A stretch of DNA of 24,963 bases, taken from the IMG/VR virus record IMGVR_UViG_3300010399_000354, positions 1 to 24,963 of that record. One strand, written 5' to 3'. Each line of letters begins with the position of its first letter. The first letter of the stretch is position 1. The stretch is from a virus. Both the position numbers and the translations under genes were made by a program. Below the pieces are notes generated by a model. That model did not search any database. It was given only the letters and a program-made list of their open reading frames with translations, and was not told the DNA's origin. Positions 21,802-24,963 of this stretch are shown here, piece after piece.

Positions 21802-23514
21802 TCACCCGACGAATGTCAAATGCTTTTTTGCCCGGGTCACTGCGACGTAGTAAATATTTGCTTCCTCGATGCCCCGGTCTTTCTTGAAAGTCTGAGACAG
21901 AACAAAAACCCGGTTCCATTCGAGGCCCTTCGCCTTGTGGACGCTTGAGAGAACAACCGCAGGCTTCGAGTTGCTATCGCTATCCTGAAACAAGCTGTAG
22001 ATCTTCGCCTCAATCTCTGCAACGTTCCGAGCCCCTTCCGCGACCGCTTGCAGTGTCTCGACTTGGTCATTAATCAGGGCGACTTTCGCCTCGGCGTTTT
22101 TGCCGACACTCAACCGGGCGCGTTGTTTGTTGCCCCAGTTTTCCAGCTTCCTGAAAAAATCCGGAACGGACTTCGCACGGAGTTTCTGGACCATTCCGAC
22201 CAGTTGAGCCCCGATGTCGCGACCCTCGATCCGGGCAGGCGTTCCGTTCCTCAGCAGGTTCAAGCAGGTTGACATTAAAGGCGCGTTCAGACGGCTCAAA
22301 ATCGCATCGCCGATCTTCGCGTTTTCGAGAAGCAGGTTGCCTTCGATCTCGTCCACCGTGCCTTCGGGAGCGGTCGGCGCGGCGTGGTAATCCTCTACGA
22401 TTTCGCTCGCAATGGCCACTACAGCCTTCGGGCACCTGTAGGTGGTGGTCAGACCGAGAACCGACGCTCCGAGCCTGTCCTGCATCATCCTCATCCCATC
22501 CTCAGCCGCTCCTCGAAAGCCGTAGATTGCTTGCCGGTCGTCACCGACGATGCAAATTCTGCCGGTCTTCTCACAGGCGCGAATCGCCATTTCGAGCTGA
22601 GGGAGATTCATGTCCTGCGCCTCGTCTACCACTACCAAGTCGAACCGGGGGAAAACCCAGTTTTTGACGACTGGCAACCAGACCATGTCGTTGAAACTGA
22701 TTCGGCCGAGTTCATCGCGTTCCTTCGCCAGCTCAAGGGCCTGCATCGATATTTCAGCGAGCCGTGCAACGGTCCAGCCTTCCGATTCCATGCTGGAGAA
22801 AATCCCCTTCGCGTCCGCGAGATCGATGAGTTGCGCGACAGTCGGATTCAGAAGAGTATTTTTCGCGAAGCCTACGATTCGTTCCACCAGCCCGGCAACT
22901 TCCTCCGGGATGTTCGGGCAGACCGTGAGGATACGGTCAGCTTCAACCGAGTTGTCAGGTTTCACGCCAGCCCATACCGCGAGAATGTAAGAAAACCCGA
23001 GGGAGTGCAGCGTCTTAATTTCGACACTCGGGTCGGTGATCTTGCGTTCCGCTTCGATCTGGTTTTTCTTGTTGAACACCGCGTAAAGTTTGCGGGCCTC
23101 GGTTGCGCGTTTGAAAGCCTCCTCGATGGTGGTCGTTTTGCCAGTCCCGGCGCGGGCCTTGACAACCCGGTGTCCGGTGCCCGTCGCGAAGTAAGTGAAG
23201 ATCAATTCCTGTTCCTCGGACCAGACCCGCGACGACGTTTGGGGAAGGGTCGGTTTGTCTCCGCTAGCCTCCGGCTGGCCCATAGCTGCCGCTACAGTTG
23301 AAGGCGATACATCTACCGCACTCCACCAGCAAATCTCCCAAACGTCGTCACGGTTCTTTCCGCAGGACACGCCCTCACTTTTGAGTGTATCCTTCGCGCT
23401 TTTCCACGCGCCCCAAAAAGCCGGTGTCGGACTCGCCGTCCGCAGTGTCCGCGCTCCGACCCGGGTGTTTACTATTTTCGCCTCGCTCCAGTTCAGCTTA
23501 ATCGTTTCGATCAT
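21802..23514 (-). CDS. UvrD/Rep-like superfamily 1A helicase with an N-terminal extension
   Basis: This is a 570-residue protein with all SF1A motifs: Walker A ARAGTGKTT (120-128), Walker B VVVDEAQD (294-301), motif III GDDRQAIYGFRG (324-335), motif IV TTYRCP (357-362), motif V SSVHKAKGLEW (523-533) and motif VI YYVAVTRAKKHL (555-566). It is shorter than cellular UvrD, with reduced 1B/2B insertions, as in phage versions. Residues 1-95 precede the helicase core and are not a usual part of UvrD; they contain a Trp/Cys-rich patch (VWEICWW, 58-64). A 3'-5' translocase acting at forks or in recombination is likely. A sigma-70-type promoter ends five bases before the ATG, so the message is probably leaderless and this is the first gene of the long operon. 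Confidence 0.93.
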   Translation of the reverse strand: MIETIKLNWSEAKIVNTRVGARTLRTASPTPAFWGAWKSAKDTLKSEGVSCGKNRDDVWEICWWSAVDVSPSTVAAAMGQPEASGDKPTLPQTSSRVWSEEQELIFTYFATGTGHRVVKARAGTGKTTTIEEAFKRATEARKLYAVFNKKNQIEAERKITDPSVEIKTLHSLGFSYILAVWAGVKPDNSVEADRILTVCPNIPEEVAGLVERIVGFAKNTLLNPTVAQLIDLADAKGIFSSMESEGWTVARLAEISMQALELAKERDELGRISFNDMVWLPVVKNWVFPRFDLVVVDEAQDMNLPQLEMAIRACEKTGRICIVGDDRQAIYGFRGAAEDGMRMMQDRLGASVLGLTTTYRCPKAVVAIASEIVEDYHAAPTAPEGTVDEIEGNLLLENAKIGDAILSRLNAPLMSTCLNLLRNGTPARIEGRDIGAQLVGMVQKLRAKSVPDFFRKLENWGNKQRARLSVGKNAEAKVALINDQVETLQAVAEGARNVAEIEAKIYSLFQDSDSNSKPAVVLSSVHKAKGLEWNRVFVLSQTFKKDRGIEEANIYYVAVTRAKKHLTFVG

Positions 23515-23519
23515 GGCTG

Positions 23520-23548
23520 AATATAGTTCGGCCCTCGGCGATTGTCAA
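23520..23548 (-). promoter_or_regulatory. Sigma-70-type promoter of the replication operon (leaderless start predicted)
   Basis: On the minus strand TTGACA (23548..23543) and TATATT (23525..23520) are separated by exactly 17 bp: a perfect -35 and a -10 differing from TATAAT at one position. Only five bases (CAGCC) lie between the -10 element and the helicase ATG at 23514, so transcription should begin at or within a base or two of that ATG. No Shine-Dalgarno is present in the interval, which agrees with a leaderless message. Confidence 0.8.
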
Positions 23549-23591
23549 AAAATATTTTGGCCCCCCGGGAGAACCACCAACCCGGGGAGCC
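23547..23591 (-). terminator. Hairpin terminator in front of the helicase promoter
   Basis: An 11-bp GC-rich stem with one mismatch (23559..23569 pairing with 23581..23591, core CCCCGGG/CCCGGGG) encloses an 11-base loop. Read on the minus strand it is followed by AAAATATTTTTT, whose T run leads straight into TTGACA. It would end transcripts of the two genes to its right. The six-base gap before the T run makes it less than ideal, so leaky read-through into the operon is possible. Confidence 0.65.
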
Positions 23592-23600
23592 ATGAGGGAC

Positions 23601-23616
23601 ACACAGTCTCCTGTGT
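23601..23616 (-). repeat. Short perfect hairpin just after the 54-aa gene
   Basis: ACACAG and CTGTGT (plus-strand reading) pair over six bases around the tetraloop TCTC, two bases beyond the stop codon at 23618. It has no T run of its own. Together with the larger hairpin at 23559..23591 it may stabilise the 3' end of the upstream transcript. Confidence 0.4.
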
Positions 23617-23617
23617 A

Positions 23618-23782
23618 TCAACGACTTAGGATCGATTGGTCCGTGAACTTGTCCACGATTTCACTGAAAACTTCCTTCAGTTTTTTGCTGTCGGACTTCG
23701 ATAACAGTTTTGCGTGTTTGACGTTCACGAGAGTATCGATTGAACCCCCGTCAGAGGTGAATGTTTCGATTGAGATCTTCAT
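23618..23782 (-). CDS. Small unknown protein (54 aa)
   Basis: It starts MKISIETFTSDGG and ends QSILSR. The open frame continues upstream to 24001, but that part is the antisense-frame shadow of the 283-aa gene; ATG 23782 lies two bases after that gene's TAA. The product has an N-terminal beta strand pair (KISIETF, DTLVNVKHA) and a C-terminal amphipathic helix (SDSKKLKEVFSEIVDKF). It is probably co-translated with the 283-aa protein and ends just before the hairpin terminator. Function unknown. Confidence 0.65.
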   Translation of the reverse strand: MKISIETFTSDGGSIDTLVNVKHAKLLSKSDSKKLKEVFSEIVDKFTDQSILSR

Positions 23783-23784
23783 GG

Positions 23785-24636
23785 TTATGCTTGGACGATG
23801 CTGCGGATGAATTCGAGCACTTCCGGACTCGTTTTCTCGAACGGCGTGCAGACCGGCACGGGTGCGCTGAAGTTTCCCTTCTTCGTTTTGAAAGGACTGA
23901 TCTTCGTGCTGACCTTGAACGAGTGCGTGTAGTAACCGCCGCGCAGAACACCCGTGACCCGGTGCAAGTTGAAAACGCCTTTCACTGCTTGAGTGAAACA
24001 CGAGCCCTTGCAGTCCCAGTAACCGACGGTCATTTTCCGGTTGCCGATGTCGAAACCGAAAACGGTTCCATCATCAGCGAGGTGTGCGGGCTTCTCGATG
24101 GCGACGAGCAACTGCCAAAGAGGTTCGAACCGGCGCATACCCTCATCGCGCTTCAGTTCCCACTCTTTGTAATTGATCGTTCCGCCTGCCGCCCGGACTT
24201 CCGCCTCGGTGTCCACGGTGTCACCGCCGATGCCGCCCTCGATCTTTTCAGAAAAACGCTTCGACACAACGCCGATGACGTAAAGCACGACCGGAGGCAA
24301 AGCCGCCTTGGTGATCGTGCCTGCGCCTGCGTCGATGACTGCCGGGCTGTAGAGAATCGTGTCCTTCTTGAACACAATCGAACCGACGGGAAAAGTCTTT
24401 CCCAGTTCGCCGACTGCGTAAACAAGGTTCATGCGCGGAAGCATCACGTCCTTGAATCCCGGGAGATCATCGCCGAGGATGAACCCGCCGCCTGAGGGCA
24501 CAACGGCCGGGACGGAAGAGGGAGCCGCTGTCGCTACCTTCATTCCTTCAACCGGAGTATCAACCACCTCTGTTTTCCTCTCGACCACTGGGGCCGGAGC
24601 CGATCCTGCATCATTGCCGAATTTAATTTCGCTCAT
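23785..24636 (-). CDS. Unknown early protein, possible ssDNA-binding or replication accessory (283 aa)
   Basis: Residues 1-50 are Ala/Pro/Val-rich and low complexity. The folded part begins at GFILGDDLPGFKDVMLPRMN, continues with beta-rich segments (VGSIVFKKDTILYSP, PPVVLYVIGVV) and a Gly/Asp loop (EGGIGGDTVDTEAEVRAAGG). It ends with an aromatic/basic region (GYYTHSFKVSTKISPFKTKKG). No catalytic motif is evident. Place at the head of the replication genes and the beta/aromatic/basic composition are compatible with single-stranded-DNA binding, which a phage with its own polymerase, primase and helicases would need. This is inference; the acidic C-terminal tail typical of SSBs is absent. The leader is A-rich (AACAAAAACAAAATG) with no Shine-Dalgarno. 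Confidence 0.75.
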   Translation of the reverse strand: MSEIKFGNDAGSAPAPVVERKTEVVDTPVEGMKVATAAPSSVPAVVPSGGGFILGDDLPGFKDVMLPRMNLVYAVGELGKTFPVGSIVFKKDTILYSPAVIDAGAGTITKAALPPVVLYVIGVVSKRFSEKIEGGIGGDTVDTEAEVRAAGGTINYKEWELKRDEGMRRFEPLWQLLVAIEKPAHLADDGTVFGFDIGNRKMTVGYWDCKGSCFTQAVKGVFNLHRVTGVLRGGYYTHSFKVSTKISPFKTKKGNFSAPVPVCTPFEKTSPEVLEFIRSIVQA

Positions 24637-24827
24637 TTTGTTTTTGTTGTTAGTTGTTCACTGCAAATTGGTGGACCCGTCGTTCGTCAGGACGACCTTC
24701 TCCGGCGCTGACGCACCCAAGAAGCAAACGTGTGTTGGGGTCCGTAAATTGGCGGGGCCGGAGTGAGAATACAGATTTCGAAAACAGTGGCGTATTCACT
24801 TTTCAAAACTCCTCATCGGCCCCGTTA
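24637..24827. other. 191-bp non-coding stretch upstream of the 283-aa gene
   Basis: No credible ORF on either strand. On the minus strand it holds the A-rich leader of the 283-aa gene, a possible leader hairpin (CGTCAG/CTGACG at 24685..24690 and 24708..24713) and the large inverted repeat at 24753..24824. I see no convincing sigma-70 promoter for the downstream gene, although the position calls for one. Confidence 0.6.
24753..24824. repeat. Long inverted repeat with perfect 8-bp GC arms
   Basis: CGGGGCCG (24753..24760) and CGGCCCCG (24817..24824) are exact reverse complements. Inside them GAATAC (24767..24772) pairs with GTATTC (24792..24797), and AGTGA (24762..24766) is an alternative partner of TCACT (24796..24800). 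The outer arm starts three bases beyond the stop codon of the right-edge gene on the minus strand. There is no T run on either side, so it is not a standard intrinsic terminator. It could be a structured 3' end, a protein-binding palindrome or an origin-like element. Confidence 0.55.
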
Positions 24828-24962
24828 TCATAAATTGTTCGCCTGTTGTTCGATATACACAATCAACCGGTGAAGGTTGTTGAGTATGTCCCGTGTGGTC
24901 ACGAGACCGGCTTCAGTGGATATCTGGAACGGTTTCGCAACACACCTGAGGGCACGCGCATA
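24828..24962 (-). CDS. C-terminal end of a gene entering from the right edge (partial)
   Basis: A minus-strand frame open from the right edge gives 44 residues ending IVYIEQQANNL and stopping at TGA 24830..24828. The sequence is protein-like (VAKPFQISTEAGLVTTRDILNNLHRL), with an amphipathic helix at its end, and is followed by the inverted repeat. Its family cannot be judged from the fragment. It lies on the same strand as the replication operon and is probably an early gene. Confidence 0.6.
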   Translation of the reverse strand, partial: YARALRCVAKPFQISTEAGLVTTRDILNNLHRLIVYIEQQANNL

Positions 24963-24963
24963 C

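Noticed and set aside
22384-23301. Long plus-strand ORF (305 aa) opposite the helicase
   Set aside because: It is antisense to conserved helicase motifs, rich in His/Arg/Ser with no domain pattern; a shadow caused by codon bias.
23761-24495. Plus-strand ORF (244 aa) opposite the 283-aa gene
   Set aside because: Antisense shadow; Arg/His/Asp-rich, and no ribosome site or neighbour on that strand.
24753-24824. Calling the palindrome an intrinsic terminator
   Set aside because: The loop is very long and neither side has a T run.
1-24963. tRNA genes, CRISPR arrays, insertion sequences, att sites
   Set aside because: No cloverleaf with conserved loops, no spaced direct repeats, no transposase or integrase, and no terminal duplications were seen on reading both strands.

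Overview
The window looks like part of a tailed double-stranded DNA bacteriophage genome (or an integrated copy of one). Evidence: tightly packed genes with almost no intergenic space, an internal-virion/DNA-ejection style gene cluster ending in a 2575-residue protein, a compact phage replication module (family A DNA polymerase, primase-helicase, UvrD-like helicase, RuvC-like resolvase), a homing endonuclease, and many small unrecognised ORFs. No rRNA, tRNA, CRISPR array, insertion sequence, integrase, terminase, portal or capsid gene is visible. The host cannot be named from the sequence. No phage RNA polymerase is seen, but a sigma-70-like factor is, which suggests that host RNA polymerase is redirected.

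Left arm, plus strand (1..12111): the end of a probable virion gene, a GNAT-fold protein, a 320-aa Ala/Gln-rich protein, a GIY-YIG/NUMOD3 homing endonuclease sitting between genes, a 483-aa probable ejection protein, the giant protein (3601..11328), and two small proteins. The giant protein is the centrepiece. It has a Gly/Ala-rich, partly hydrophobic N-terminal third and a metallopeptidase-like HExxH domain. A string of separate small domains follows, joined by a recurring Gln-Phe-Lys-Pro motif: a domain with an HDFFGH signature, a DUF3293-like domain and a C-terminal endonuclease III-like helical domain, among others. The layout fits the 'polyvalent protein' idea, in which a phage packs several effector domains with its DNA for delivery into the cell. 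Two modules are clearly more AT-rich than their surroundings, which suggests recent domain acquisition.

Right arm, minus strand (24962 down to 12023): a partial gene at the right edge, a 191-bp non-coding stretch, a 283-aa conserved-looking protein and a 54-aa protein, then a compact terminator/promoter unit at about 23520..23591. That promoter (TTGACA, 17-bp spacer, TATATT) sits so close to the helicase ATG that the helicase mRNA is predicted to be leaderless. From there about 11.5 kb runs as one apparent operon: UvrD-like helicase, small basic protein, SprT-like metalloprotease, several small unknowns, a minimal nucleotidyltransferase, a Cys-rich coiled-coil protein, DNA polymerase A, a small membrane protein, primase-helicase, sigma factor, a small paralogous protein, RuvC-like nuclease, a HicB-like unknown, a Myb-HTH/metallophosphoesterase fusion and a protein with a twin-arginine signal peptide. 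Most junctions are 4-base ATGA or 1-base overlaps, implying translational coupling.

The two arms converge and overlap tail to tail by 89 bp (12023..12111), leaving no room for a terminator between them. A likely programme is: early minus-strand operon for replication, the sigma factor from its distal part, then plus-strand virion genes. The regulatory link is inference only.
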